The notes beneath the pieces are model-generated. The model was given only the letters and a program-made list of their open reading frames with translations, had not been told where the DNA came from and searched no databases. DNA of 64,000 bases, taken from NCBI GenBank assembly GCA_029339195.1, contig JAPTJF010000035.1, positions 124,001-188,000 of the forward strand. Reading direction: 5' to 3'. Positions within the stretch are counted from its first letter, which is position 1. Each line of letters opens with the position of its first letter. Position numbers and translations under genes: made by a program. This DNA is from Micractinium sp. NFX-FRZ. Lineage: Eukaryota; Chlorophyta; Trebouxiophyceae; Chlorellales; Chlorellaceae. Below are positions 1-11,771 of this stretch, in pieces.

Positions 1-1859
1 CGCTGCGCGCGGCGCTGCCGCGCCGGCGCGCCCGCCGGCATGCCCCATTTCCCCCCCATGGGCGCATGCAAGGATGGGGGGGGGGGAGACTGTGTGTGAT
101 GCAACCTGGGGCCATGCCAGGGTGAACGGGGTGACAGTGTGCGATGCTCCCTGGGTGCATGCCACGATGAGGGGGTGAGATGAAGGGAAGTGTGGGATGG
201 CCCGTCGAGGTTGCTTGGGACGTTACATCCGTTCACCCCCCCCGGAGGGTTCCTCCTGCCTTTGTGCCCGCCGCGGGCGCCCAGCGCCCAGCGTGCGCTG
301 CGCGCGGCGCTGCCGCGCCAGCGCGCCGGCCGGCATCCGCGCCTGGGTGCCTCCGGCACCCCGCCCCGGCCCGCACAAGCCTCCGGCACCCCGCCCCACC
401 CGGGCCGGCACTGTGGTTTGTTTGGGCGAAATGATGCATGCATGTTTGAGGTGCTTATAATAGCTTGTTCATCACCTGTATAGGGCCCGCATGCCTCGCG
501 CACGACTCACGTGGGGAGGCACGGCCCGCAAGATCGTTTGCGTGAGCGTGCTGGGTTGGGCTGGTACGTTTGGATGCTTTGGATTGGCAAATCATGCTTT
601 ACAAGAACGTGAGGGGGGCAGGGACATGCATTCAACCGATGTCTCACATGGAACAGTTGCAGGCACTGACTGCGCATCTCAAGGGGGGATGCGCTAGATG
701 CACTGGTGCGCACGGTCGACCTGGTCAGGGAGTGCATAAGAAGAGAAGAGCTCTCGAGAGCATGTTTGACTTCAAGCACGTAGGGAAAACGGAGCTGGGA
801 AGTGGGGGCACCAGCTGCAATGCTGCCATGGCAGCGCCAGCTGCAATGGCCCGCCACCGGCAGCGCCCCGCTGCTCCGTGCCCCGCTGCCCGCAGTGCCC
901 CCCCATGCCCCGCCGCTGGCAGCGCTTCACTGCTCCGTCCCGCCAAGAGCCTGCGTCAGCGCCCCGCCAGTGCCTGCGTGATCTTGGCATTGTTGCCCTT
1001 CTCAGCTGCCGCCTTGGTGGCAGCGGAGGCGCTGTTCCAAGAAGTTGTGCCCTCTAGGAATGAAGCACTGGTGGCTGCTGCACTCCCTCTGCCTGGCAGC
1101 TGGCACACAGCGGCAGCACCATCTTCTGACGGGCTGCCAGGCTGGGGTCGGGAGGGCTACTGTGTACTGCTGTCTTCCGTGCACCAACTTCCGTGACCAG
1201 TCGCTCAACCCGCTGGAGCACAGCGCCAGCTGCGCCCCGCCAGTGGCGGTGGGCCAAGCAGGCAGGCTCGCTGCTAGGGCCTGGCGCATTTCGCTGCCAT
1301 GGTAACTCTCTTCTAACACGGCAGGAAGAAGGAGCGGCCTGCAGACACAGGGGTTTGGCAACTGGCAGCGTGCTTCCCTCTCTCCGAAACGCCGCCGCCG
1401 CATGAGCCGAGCGTTGCATGCACCGTTGACAGCATGCCTCCCAGCTTTATTGGGCCTACCAGTTCTAGCAGCTTGCAAGGGGGCGTCCAGGCTGCTGTTG
1501 GCACAGCGGGTGGCAGTAGCATGAGCAGAAGAGTAAGCGGACAAAGGTTGCAGGCGACAGTTATGCGAGCATGAATGTTTTCCGTGCACGGAAAAGGGCA
1601 GCCGAGGTTTGAACAGCATAGCAATGCACCACGTGAGCAAGGCTGAGGTTGTGCATGGGCACAGTGCAATCACGGGTTCGGTCAACAAGAGAGGGGCCAG
1701 AAGGAAGAGAGGGGTTGGAAGGACAGGATTCTACAAGGCACACGTAACAGGCGCGACAGCCGCTGGGCTGCAAGCGAGTGTCTGGCGCAGTGCCCCGCCG
1801 CGCCAGCAGGCGTCAGCAGGCGCAGCCCGCTTGGCTCTTCATCCAATTGGGGCAAGGCT
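1..1859. other. Left-edge non-coding region, low-complexity
   Basis: No gene could be supported here. The open frames in it are Ala/Pro/Arg-rich, lack family signatures and overlap in several frames, as expected of GC-rich DNA. It contains short direct repeats: bases 1-42 recur imperfectly at about 297-338, two related segments run from about 90 to 180, and a roughly 27-bp unit beginning gcctccggcaccccg is repeated between about 350 and 395. Its right end presumably includes the 3' untranslated region of the minus-strand ABC1 kinase gene. Confidence 0.6.
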
Positions 1860-4800
1860 TCACGGTGCCGCGTCCAGGGCCACCGCCGCCGCCGCCCGCC
1901 GCTCCTCCTCGTCGGCGCCCCCTCCCCGCAGCCACGCCTCCAGCTCAGCCAGCCAGGTCAGCAGGCGCAGCGCGGTCATGCGCAGCTCCACCGCCAGCAT
2001 GTCCTTGGCGATGAAGACGCGGGACAGCAGGCCCGGGTGGTGCTGCAGCCGCGCCTTGGCCAGCGCGCGCGTGCACTCGCGGGCGGTGGAGACAAAGCTG
2101 TTGACAGGGGAGCCCAGCGCCAGGTCCACCGCCCTGCAGCGTGGCGTGAACGTACTTGTGACATCGGTTTTGCAAGGGGAGAGGGGCGAGCAGAAGCCGG
2201 TAATGAGGAGAGCTCCTTGGCAGGTGTGCAGCATAGGTTGGCGACGTCGGGAAATCAGGGAGGCAAAGCCGTGCCGCTTGAGCGGCTGTGTGGGGCGTGC
2301 ATGCAGGTTGGCAAAGCCACTCGGGCCAATTCAAGGATGAGCAAGTTGGCGCCGGTCACCCCTTGCCCTCTCCACTCCAACCCTCGTTTCGAGTTCAAGG
2401 CAGCCATTGGTCTTGAACAGCAGCAGCGGGCAGCAATAGCAGCAACGGCAGCAGCGGGCAGCAATACCAGCAGCGGCAGCAGCGGACAGGGTATGCCCCT
2501 TGCCCCCTCTCTAGCCCCCTCTCCCTGCCCCCTCTCCTCCCCCTCCTTATACCCCGATCCCTCCCTCCCCACCCCCCTCTCTCACCTGAGACAGTCGTTC
2601 GTCTTGAGCAGCAGCAGCAGCGGGCGGGGCATGCGGCGCAGCAGGTCCCCAATCTCCCGTGCATATTGTGCAGCAAAGTCCTGAATCTCCGCCCGCTCAT
2701 CCTCGGTGTACTTGAGGCGCAGCCGGTCCGAGGACTGCAGCCGTGGCAGGGGGCATGGGCGAGGGGGGAGGAGTAGGGTGAGATCATGCTGGGCTGCAAG
2801 TTCTGGAGTCTCTGCCCACTCATCACCTCTGCGCCTCAGGCGCAGCCGGTCAGAGGACTGCAAATGGACACAGCGAGGGCAAAGGGTCACGCCGAGCGTG
2901 AGATAGGCGGCGGCCGGGTATGCAAGGGGCAGCTGCAGGGAGGGTGCAGGCCGAGACGCGGGGAGGCATTTGGTCGGGCGACGTGCAGGGAGACGACTGG
3001 GCACACACACACCCTTGCACGCCAAACTTAGCTGCAGCCTTCCACGCAAGGTTCCATGTCATTGCACAGCCCCCTGGCTGCCTCCACACACTTTTGTCCC
3101 TGCGCGCACATACCAGGCTGCCCAGCCCTCCTCATACCATCACTGTGGGCCCCTCCCTTTCTGCCCCCACACACCCACATGCACACTTGCTCTTGCACCC
3201 ACACCAGCACCTCCACCTTCTTTGTCTCCTCCCCACTGCTTCACTGAGACTTGTCTCCTACGTAGCCAACGTGCAAACACGCCCATGCCCACCCACCCAC
3301 CCGCCCCGCACCTTCTTCTTGGTGATCTCCTCCCACGGCCGCTGCGTCAGCATCCCCGCAAACAGCGGCACCATGTCGCCCGCATTCATGGCCGTGCTGT
3401 ACTTCCGGATGCCCGCCTCGTCTGCGGGAGGGGAGGGTGGTATGTTTATGCATGCGGCACAAAAGGGGGCTGTGAGTGTGTGTGAGTGTGTGTTAGCCCA
3501 GTCTTAAGATAGCCCAGCTTGTTGTCCAGTGTAACATACCATACTCAACACCCTCCTCCCGGATAAGCAACCAAGCCCATGACTCACCAGCAAAGACGAG
3601 GGAGTGCCAGAGGCCGGCATAGTCCAGGCGGAAGTCGTCGTCTAGCTGGCGGTACAGCCCATGATCCAGCAGTACAAGCTGCCAGCGGCCGCGTGGCGCC
3701 GCGCCGCCGTCGCCGCCCTGCCACTGCCCGCCCAATGAGGCAGTGGAGGCGGCTGGCGGCGGGGCGGCACGCACTAGCAGATTGGCGGCATGCGGGTCTG
3801 CAGGGCGGGAAGGAAGGGGCGTGATGGAAGTGTGGGTGGGCGGGTGGGAGTGCTGCTGAACAATGTTGCGTTTGCTGGTAGAACAACGCGTGGAGGGGGC
3901 GCTGGTGGGGCCACTCATTCTGTGAAATAGCCTCGCAGGCCAGCAGGCCCCACAGCCCCGTGCGCACACTAACGCACACCCATCCACCGCAGTGCACACC
4001 CACCCACCGCAGTGCACATCGCCAAACGTGAAGATCTGGCACACAGGGGGAGAGATGGAAGGGGAGAGGTGTGTCAGTCCAGAGCCTGCGGTGTGGTACG
4101 TGAACGCAGGGGCTGGCACAGACTGCGTCGTCCCACAGCCAACCGCGCCCACCCGGGTACACCCGTACTCCACGGTATGCTCTGCACAGAGCAAGCTGCC
4201 GCTGGGGTGAGTGCACCAGATGTTGAGAAAGCTAAGCCAGGCGCACCATTTCGTTGAAGCACTCAGAGATGAGGGCCGCCACCTCAGCGGGCTTAGCGCC
4301 CAGCGCTGCCAACCCCTCACGGTCTGTCACCTTCACGCCTGCAGCGGGGCAGGCAGAGGAATGGAGATGGGGGTGCCGGCTGTGGGAGGGCGGGCAGGGT
4401 GCAGGGCAGATAGGGAGGCCGGGGATGGAGGGACGGCAGCAGGGTGCTCTGACGGGCATGAGGGAGGGGTGCTGATAGCCTGGTAGTCATGCTGCTCGGG
4501 AGGGCTGCCCAATCAGCTGCCTGATGACCTGCATGTGTGCCCCCTGTACGTCCTCCCCGGCACACACTGCCCCACCCATGCCTGGACTGCTGCTCCACCC
4601 GGTACCAGCACGCCCAGCTAACCACCCCCAACCCCCCAACCCCTCCCCATTCCCATGATCTGAATGTTGGATTTATGGCCACACACACCCTTCGCTGCCC
4701 CACTCACGGTGCCCAAACCCAACAGCGAACATCTACAATAGCAAAAACCAACGAAACTTACCCTCCACAAATTCCATGGTCAGCACGCGGTGCGAGGTGC

Positions 4801-7793
4801 GGCTCAGGTCCACCGCCGGCGCCACCACCCGGCCGCGCACGCGGCTGGCGCGGCTGGCCAGGTTGCCGGCGCAGCGCGCGCTGTTGGCTGCCTCGTGCAA
4901 GAAGTCTAGCTCTGCACAGTGGGGTGTGAACGGAAGGGGGCACGTAGTTGTAACGAGGTCTACGCAGATACGGAGGTGCCAGGCGTGCAGCGGATGGGGG
5001 GCGCAAAATCCTGGGCAAATTGGCTGCCCCGTGTGTATGTCCTGCACTGGCTGGCCCTGCCCGCCCCGCCCCACCCACCCAGCGGCAGGTTCTCCTTGCT
5101 CTCCTCCACCAGCCACTGGTAGTCAAAGTCGGGGGCCACCCACCTGCAGGCGGTGGGAGGGAGGGCACAGCGGGCACAGCATGGCTGTTGCAAGCATCCC
5201 TCTCGGTCACCCCTCCGCACCACGTGCGGGCGACTCACGACCCAGGAGTCGGCTTGACTGGGCAGCTGGGCATGGGTTTGGGGGCTGCTCGAGTCGGCCA
5301 GCCAAGCTGGCCGGCATGCCATCGTGGCAGTACCATGTGTGCACTGGGCTCACTTGACCGCTTTCACCAAAAAGTCGATGGTGGCGAGGTCGATGGCGCT
5401 GGCCTCACGCAGCCCGCGGTGCTGTACCTGCGGGGCGGGTGGTTGCACGTCGCGGGCAGGGAGGCACGCGGTGAGGGCAGGGGGCGCGTGTTTAGGCACG
5501 TGATCAGGGCGGCGTGGCGGGCGCGGGGAGGTAGGGGCGGTGGGTACGCGCAAGGCACGCAGGGGCCAGGGGGCGGAGGGGCCTTCATACAATGCGCCTG
5601 AACCAAGCATGTGAGGTCCAGTAAGCTGCTGCGCATTCCATCCCGACTACGCCACCGCCTGGAACCAAGCACAGGCAGGCAGACAGGCAGGGTGTCCGCC
5701 CAGCAAATGCCTTCAGCACATGGCGAGTCGGTGGTGATGCCACGGACCTTAATTGCCAGCCGCCGCCCATCATGGTCCACCGCCTCGTGCACCTGCACCC
5801 CGCCCAGCACCCCGCCCAGCACATAGGGCAGGCACAGAGGTCAGCACACAGGGCATGCACGGCGGCAGAGCACTCCCTGACACACCTTGTCAAACCCATT
5901 GCCCTGCCAGCCCTCTTCTCCCACCAAGCAGGGGCAGCGCTGCGAGCACGGTGAACAGCAGCAGGCTGCCGGTGCTGAATTGGAGCTGGGCTGGCGGTTT
6001 GCCTGCCGCTGAGCTGGCGCGCACCTGCGCCAGGCTGGCAGAGGCAATGGGCTCTTGGGAGAAGCTGGCGAACAGCTGCTCTGGAGGGCTTCCCAGGTCC
6101 TCCACAATGGTCTGCCGCACCTGAGGGAGCGAACACAACGGAAACAAAGGACAGAGGGTGAGAGAGCAGAGGGTGGCATTGGCAAACAGGCAGCAGGGGT
6201 GTCACACGGACCGGCACGGCGGCAGCGCTTCGGCACTGAGCCTGAGCGCTCTCTGAGGGGCCAGCTGAGGGGGCTGCGAAGACAGCATCTAGTGTGCACC
6301 TGCCAGCAGAGCACCCAACCTGGCCCTGACCCCAACCCTGCCACACAATGAGGTAAGCCACAGGCACCTGCTCGTAAGTGGAGACGGGGCACCTGTCCAG
6401 CATGTTGTCCCGCATCGTCACCACATACTCGCTGGGAAGCAGGTGGTCCTGCAGCAATGTGAGCACGTGCACCATGTACACGTATGCATGTGTACGCATG
6501 TGTGTGTGTGTGTGTGTTTCTGCATGTGTCTATGTGTTGACGTGTCTGTGCTCCCGCCAGCTTGACGCACGCGCTGCCCACGAGGCAAGCCAGGGGAGAG
6601 CACAAAGCAACCCAGAAAGCATTTGACAACGCACAAGCCAAGTGCCAACATGCCCAGGTGCTGCCCTGGCTTGCGACATGCACAGTCCACCAGGCTTTGG
6701 GCAGACAGCGCCAGCACATGCGCGATAGGTTGCGGGAGGACATGGCCTTGCCGGCGTGTGCGCCGATGTGGCGGCGGGTGGCTGGGCAGCAGGGGTTGCT
6801 GGAGGCGCCACGGCAGCAGCCACGGCCTGTGGCAGCGTGGGGTGTCACCCCCACTTGACCCCACCCAACCCCAGCTTACCAGCATGCCCAGGTGCTGCCC
6901 CAGCTTGATGTAGATGCCCCCATTCTTGAAGCACACCTCCAGCAGGCGGTCGGCGCCCCGCTGGTGGCACCCCCGCTTGGCCGCCTCCCGCTCCTCGCCC
7001 TCCAGCCCTCGCAGGCTCAGCATGTAGTCTGCGCATGGCAGCGGGCGGGGAAGAGGGGCCGGGCACAGAAATGTCGGCTGGTCACAAACAGTGGGCAGCA
7101 TGCATTGGCGGCTGAGCATGCCGGGCAACACACAGGCGGCAGGGCGCAGCAGACACAACCAAATAATAGTGCAGCGAGATGTAGGAAGGAAGACCTAAGG
7201 CGGGCAGGAAGGCGGCGCAGGCAGGCCGGCATGGCGGAATGCCAGGCCTCGTGAGCCTGCATGGTCCTTCAACCCTCCCTCCCTCCACCCTCCACCACAC
7301 ACCACACACCAAATGCACATGCCATACATACACAACGGGTGCACCCAGCCCTGGCGCTCACCTGCCAGCATTGTGGTGGCGGCCACGACATCCCGGCCTA
7401 GCCGCACCTGCAGGCCGGGCCAGAAGCAATGGATGGGCGTGCAGGCACCTCTTGCACTGCAGCTGCTAAGCACGCAAGCCGGCATGCTGGCACCTCGGCA
7501 GCACCAGCGGCTCGCGCCTGTGAAAACAAGCAGGCATGCGCTGCCGCCTATGCTGGAGGGGATGTAGCGGGCGCTTGCAGGCCCTGCCAGCTCACCGGCA
7601 CCATGGCGGCGCCATAGGCCACTTGCATGGGCTCATCTGTCACCGCTGCAAAGGTGCCGAGCCCGAGGGTGGGCACGCCGAGCGCCAGGCGGCGTGCGGT
7701 TGCCGCCGCCACCACGGCAGTGCTGAATCCGGCAGCCTGCTGCGCGCCTGCAGTGCGCAGCTGCACAACTAGCCGCGCTGCCCGTGGCAGCAT
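1860..7793 (-). CDS. ABC1/UbiB-family atypical kinase (ATH9/ADCK1-like)
   Basis: Fifteen exons give 588 aa: 7596-7793, 7362-7407, 6880-7028, 6368-6448, 6025-6120, 5748-5792, 5354-5427, 5079-5143, 4762-4911, 4247-4338, 4008-4035, 3588-3797, 3312-3421, 2586-2734, 1860-2133. All junction phases agree. Visible family marks are the KxGQ motif (KLGQ, residues 123-126), PIASASLAQ (182-190), the AIK lysine (205), ELDFLHEA (from 252), the catalytic-loop equivalent HCDPHAANLL (around 340-349) and DHG in place of DFG (386). The sequence continues to the family's conserved C-terminal RRMPRPLLLLLKTNDCLR. Members are organellar atypical kinases/ATPases linked to quinone and lipid metabolism; closest in type to plant ATH9 and animal ADCK1/5. 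The start ATG at 7793 opens a hydrophobic, Ala/Arg-rich N-terminus that could be a targeting sequence. The substrate cannot be read from sequence. Two exon edges have decoy copies in introns (see findings). Confidence 0.93.
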
Positions 7794-8183
7794 GACGAGT
7801 AGCACGCCAAACCAGCGGCAAAGAGCCTTTCGCGGCTTCCACCCAGCTGGACCTGCCAACCCTGAGGGTTCTCAGTGCCTGCTTCGTTTGGAGGCACAAA
7901 TTAGGGTCCTGAGGGTGTGGGCGATGCAAATTGCCTGCGGGACTGGCCACGTTTGACTTGGGCCACCAGGGCTCGGGCAGCATGCACCGCAGGCAGGCTG
8001 TGAGGGCCGGTTCGCTGATCAGAGACTTATGCTGCTCCCTACCTGGTTTCTGTTTACGCAATTGACCGCAACAGAACGGCGTCAACAAACATGTCGCTTG
8101 CCGGCTGGGCGTGGAGTGAGCGGCGGGCGGGTCTTTCGACTGCTCGGAAACACCATTGAGGGGTTGTGTCGGGATTGAAAGAC
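7794..8183. promoter_or_regulatory. Divergent intergenic region (promoters of ABC1 kinase and coiled-coil gene)
   Basis: A 390-bp gap separates two start codons that point away from each other, so it should carry both 5' untranslated regions and promoters. No TATA box or named motif stands out. It is less GC-rich around 7880-8090 than the flanking coding DNA. Confidence 0.5.
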
Positions 8184-9145
8184 ATGAGGCGCGCCGCCGG
8201 AAGGAGGGAGGCCGCGGGGGGCCAGGTGCGCCAGGGGCGGGGCGGGGCGGGGCGGCGCCTGGGCTTGGGCATGCCCCTGTGGACTATCTGCCAGTAAAGC
8301 AAAAGCTGTGGATGAATCCTTCAATTGCCTCCAATCTTACAGGCGGATGCCCCCCCTCAGAGGTCCGCCAGCCCATACCTCCTGGCCTTGGAGAGCAAGG
8401 GCGGGCCGGGCCTGCCTGGCGCCACTCTGGCGGGCACCGCCGTGGCGGGCGGGTTCGGCACCGCACCTGGAAGCGGCAGCATGATGCGACACGATGGCAA
8501 GGCACCCACGGGGCAGCACCATGCGGCAACAGCAGCTCGCCTACAGGCGGCCATAGCACGTGCCAATCATGTGACCTCCGGTGGCAGGCTGGGCGGCATG
8601 GGCGGCAGCGGAAGCCGGATGGGCGGCGGCGGCGGGGGCGCCCCGCGGCGCCCGGCCTCTGCTATGCAGCACCGTCGGTCCCACACGCCACCAGAGCAGC
8701 AGCAGCAGCGGGCAGCCAGCGCCATGGCAATACGCGAGCAGTTGAACAGGGCAGCAGTGGCCGCCACCGCTCCCGCTCCCAAGGTGCAGCCTGTGGCACC
8801 GCCTCCGCCGGGGCCACAGCCCAAGCTGCAGGGTAGCCCCGAGATCAGTCATGGGCTGGCTGCTCTCCAGGCAGAGGCAGCGCTGGCACCTGATGCCGTC
8901 ATGCCAGCGGGAGCAGCGGTGCCTCCCTCTGCCGTGACGGCTGCTCGGATGCATCGTGCTGCCAGCCGGCTGGGCAGGCCGCCAGGCGGCGGCCCGGGAG
9001 CGCAGCAGCCAGACTGGCTGGCCGCGGCGGTACTGCAACCGCCCCCTCCGCTTGGCATGGTGGTAACCGCATCATCAGTTGTGAGCAGACCCAGCAGCGC
9101 TGCTTACGGGGGAGCTTGGCAGCAGGTGCCCCAGCAGCCGCCCCC

Positions 9146-9176
<31 letters not shown>

Positions 9177-10978
9177 TCGCCGCCGCAGCTGCCCTCCCTG
9201 CAAGGCAGCAGCGGCAGGCCGCCCTCCCGCATGCAGCAGTATGCAGAGGGCGGCGGCGGCGGCAGTGGCAGCCCCGCTCGGCCCAGGACTGGCAGCGGGG
9301 TGGGCGCCGGCGACAGCGGGCAGCCGAGGCAGGCGGCACCAACGGCACCGCTTCCGCCGGTCCGCCCCTTCAGCGCCAACCGTTCGCTGAGCAGGAGCAG
9401 GAGCCTGAGCATTGGGTTGAACAACGGCGCCGCGGCAGCGGCAGCGGCCGCAGCGGTGGCAGCAGCAGACGCGGCTGCTCTCTTTGCGCTCACAACGGAG
9501 GTGCGGCAGCTGAAGCAGCACCAGCACGAGCAGCAGCAGCAGCAGCAGTGCGTGAGCGGCAGCCCAGCAGTGGCGGCTGTGGATGCGCAGCGTGCGGAGC
9601 AGCTGCGGCGGCAGCTGGCGGCAGCTGCGGCAGGGCCCGAGCTGCAGGCGGCAGCAGACAGCGCAGCAGCCTGGCTGTCCACTCAGCTGCCATCCCCGCC
9701 AGCTGTCACGCTCCTGCGGCAACTGGTGGCAGTACTGGTGCTCAACGGTATAGGCCCCGCTGCCGGCCCCTCCTCCTCGCCTTGCACCGTGCCCGACAGG
9801 CCCCAACGCAGGAGCACCAGCAGCGGCGGCGCCATGCCAGCAAGCGCCGCCGGAGTGTGCAGCGCCTGCGGGGCCGCTGCTGGCGACCAGCCTGGCAGCG
9901 CGGCTTCTGCCCCTGCCCCAGGCAGCCAGCAGCGGACGCAGCAGCTGTTTCAGCAGTGTACTACTCTCAAGGGAGAGAAGGCAGCGCAAGAACGGATGAA
10001 TCAGGAGCTGAGCACCCAGGTGGGTGGCTGTGCTGTGCTGTGCTGTGCTGTGCTGTGCTGTGCTGTGCTGTGCTGTGCTGTGCTGTGCTGTGCTGTGCTG
10101 CACTGTGCTGCGCTGTGCTGCGGTGTGGCTCTCAGGGGGGGGCAGGCGCTTCAGGAGGAGCTGACCAAAACCTGAGCGTTCATCTGGGTGGGGGTAGGGT
10201 ACGTGAGGCCGCGGGCAGGGTGAGTGGGTGGGAGGTGGGAAAGGAGGCGGTTTAATGGTGTCGACAGATGCCAGGGGTTGATGAATTGGTGGGAGCAGCG
10301 CCCACCACCTGTATACCTCTTTATGCACAAGTCAAGGTTGTCCTGCCGCCACCCAGCCGCCGCACTCAGCGCATCCCATCACTTCACCGCCTCGGTGCCT
10401 CCCCCTCTGCAGTCCATCCCGCCCCTGCATTGAAGCTGCCTCATTCCTGACTAATAATTTCAATTGCTTATGCCCGGCAGGTGCGCGCCTACCAGCAGCA
10501 GCTGTCCGACCTGCACCTGCGAGTGGACAACTTGCTCCAGGAGCGGCAGCGGCTTCAGGAGGAGGCGGCAGAACAGGCGGCAGCGCAGGCAGCGGTGCAG
10601 GCGGAGGCTGCACAGCTCAGGCAGCAGCTGGCGGCAGCCGAGGCGGCAGCAGCTGCGCGGGCCGCGGGCAGCAGCAACGGCGGCAAGAGCGGCAGCGGGG
10701 TGGGCGGCGCCAGGGGCGGTGCCGCCAGCGCGGCAGGGGGTACCACCGGCAGCGGCAGCGGGGCTGACCTCACTCCGGTGAGAGCCACTGCCAGGGCCAG
10801 CGCGCGCAGCATGCTGGGCGCGGGGGACTGCAGCGGCAGGCCGCCGTGTGAGAGCAACGAGGAGGAGGTGAGCTGGGGGCGCAGCCTGACGGCGCGAGCG
10901 CCGGCGGCGCGGCCCCAGAATGTGCCACCCGTGGACCTCTCCCGCCTGCGGTCGATGCTGCCCAAGGCAGGACGCTGA
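8184..10978 (+). CDS. Gln/Ala-rich low-complexity protein with C-terminal coiled coil
   Basis: Three exons, all joined in phase 0: 8184-8225, 8343-10019, 10481-10978, giving 738 aa. The first exon is short (MRRAAGRREAAGGQ) and is inferred from the strong acceptor ttacag before 8343 and a phase-matched donor after 8225. Upstream of 8343 the long frame continues only from a TTG, so an internal start is unlikely. The protein is dominated by Ala, Gly, Pro, Ser and Gln, with a run of nine or so Gln near 9150-9175. The last exon begins with a heptad-like coiled coil (about residues 574-630, rich in QQL, LRQQL and RQRLQEEA). No domain or transmembrane segment was recognised. Function unknown; a scaffold or cytoskeletal/ciliary-type role is only a guess from the coiled coil. 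Confidence 0.72.
10022..10135 (+). repeat. (TGCTG)n pentanucleotide repeat in intron 2 of the coiled-coil gene
   Basis: Starting a few bases after the 5' splice site at 10020 there are about 14 near-perfect copies of TGCTG (equivalently GCTGT), followed by several degraded ones. The branch-like sequence ctgactaat lies near the far end of the same intron, around 10447-10455. Confidence 0.95.
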
Positions 10979-11771
10979 GGCGTGCTGCCGGGGCAGCGCT
11001 GGGGCAGCCGGGGCGGCAGGGCAAGCCACAGATCCGTCCCTCAATTTTGATGCCGGTTGGTGGGTGCACATCCAGCCGTCATGACCACTCGCTCGCCTAC
11101 ACGTGGGCACGTGTAACACGAGCACCATGCCCACAAGTGGAGGCTGTTGTATCCAACCCCGTCACCACGGGCGTACATTGGGGCGGCCGAGTGGGGGCCA
11201 CCAGGCCTGCAAGTGTGGCTGCTGTCCAGTTGGGGCTGTTGAATTACATGCCAGCGGCCCAGGAGTTCCTCTGAATGGGCAGTGTTGTTGAGAGAAAGAG
11301 ACAGAAGAAGAAGAAGGGGACAGGGGGGCGCAGAGGGCCCGGGGAGGACGCTGGGAGGAGGGCGAGGAGCAAACACGCAGTTAGGCAGCATTCCGTGAGC
11401 AGGGGTGGCCACGTCAGATGCAAGAGGGAGGGGCGGGAATGGCCCTCGGAAGCAGAAGAGACAAGAGGGGGGAGGTGCAAGGGGGCAAAGGTACATGCGA
11501 GGCCACCGGCCAACGCGCTGCCAGCTGGCAAGCTGCACCCGTGGCTGGGGCACGGGCCGGTGGCTACCGAGGTTGGTTCATTCCATACTCGTACACTTCA
11601 ATCGATCGAGCTGTGAGATGTGTGGCTCGCCCCGACAGGGAGCCAGGGGCGGTGGGCTGCCGGGCTGCTCGGCTCGGAAGGGCAGCGCGGCTCAGGGAGG
11701 GAGGCAGGCCTTGCGGGGGCCGCTGCTACAGGGTTGCCATGCCAGCAGGGCCCTACCCGCTGCTTCCTCAC
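10979..11771. other. Convergent intergenic region with TGTAA signals
   Basis: A 793-bp gap between two convergent stop codons. TGTAA occurs on the plus strand at 11112-11116, 134 bp after the coiled-coil stop, and on the minus strand at 11244-11248, about 520 bp after the glutaredoxin stop. Both fit green-algal poly(A) signals by position. A purine-rich stretch lies around 11285-11365. No gene seen. Confidence 0.5.

Noticed and set aside
1002..1688. 228-codon minus-strand open frame
   Set aside because: Its first codon is the only support; composition is Cys/Arg/Ser-rich without any family pattern or splice context, and it lies where the kinase gene's 3' untranslated region is expected.
9075..10328. 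417-codon minus-strand frame opposite the coiled-coil gene
   Set aside because: It is the antisense shadow of a GC-rich, repeat-rich exon. Leu/Arg/Cys runs simply mirror the Gln/Ala/Pro runs of the plus strand, and it reads through the TGCTG intron repeat.
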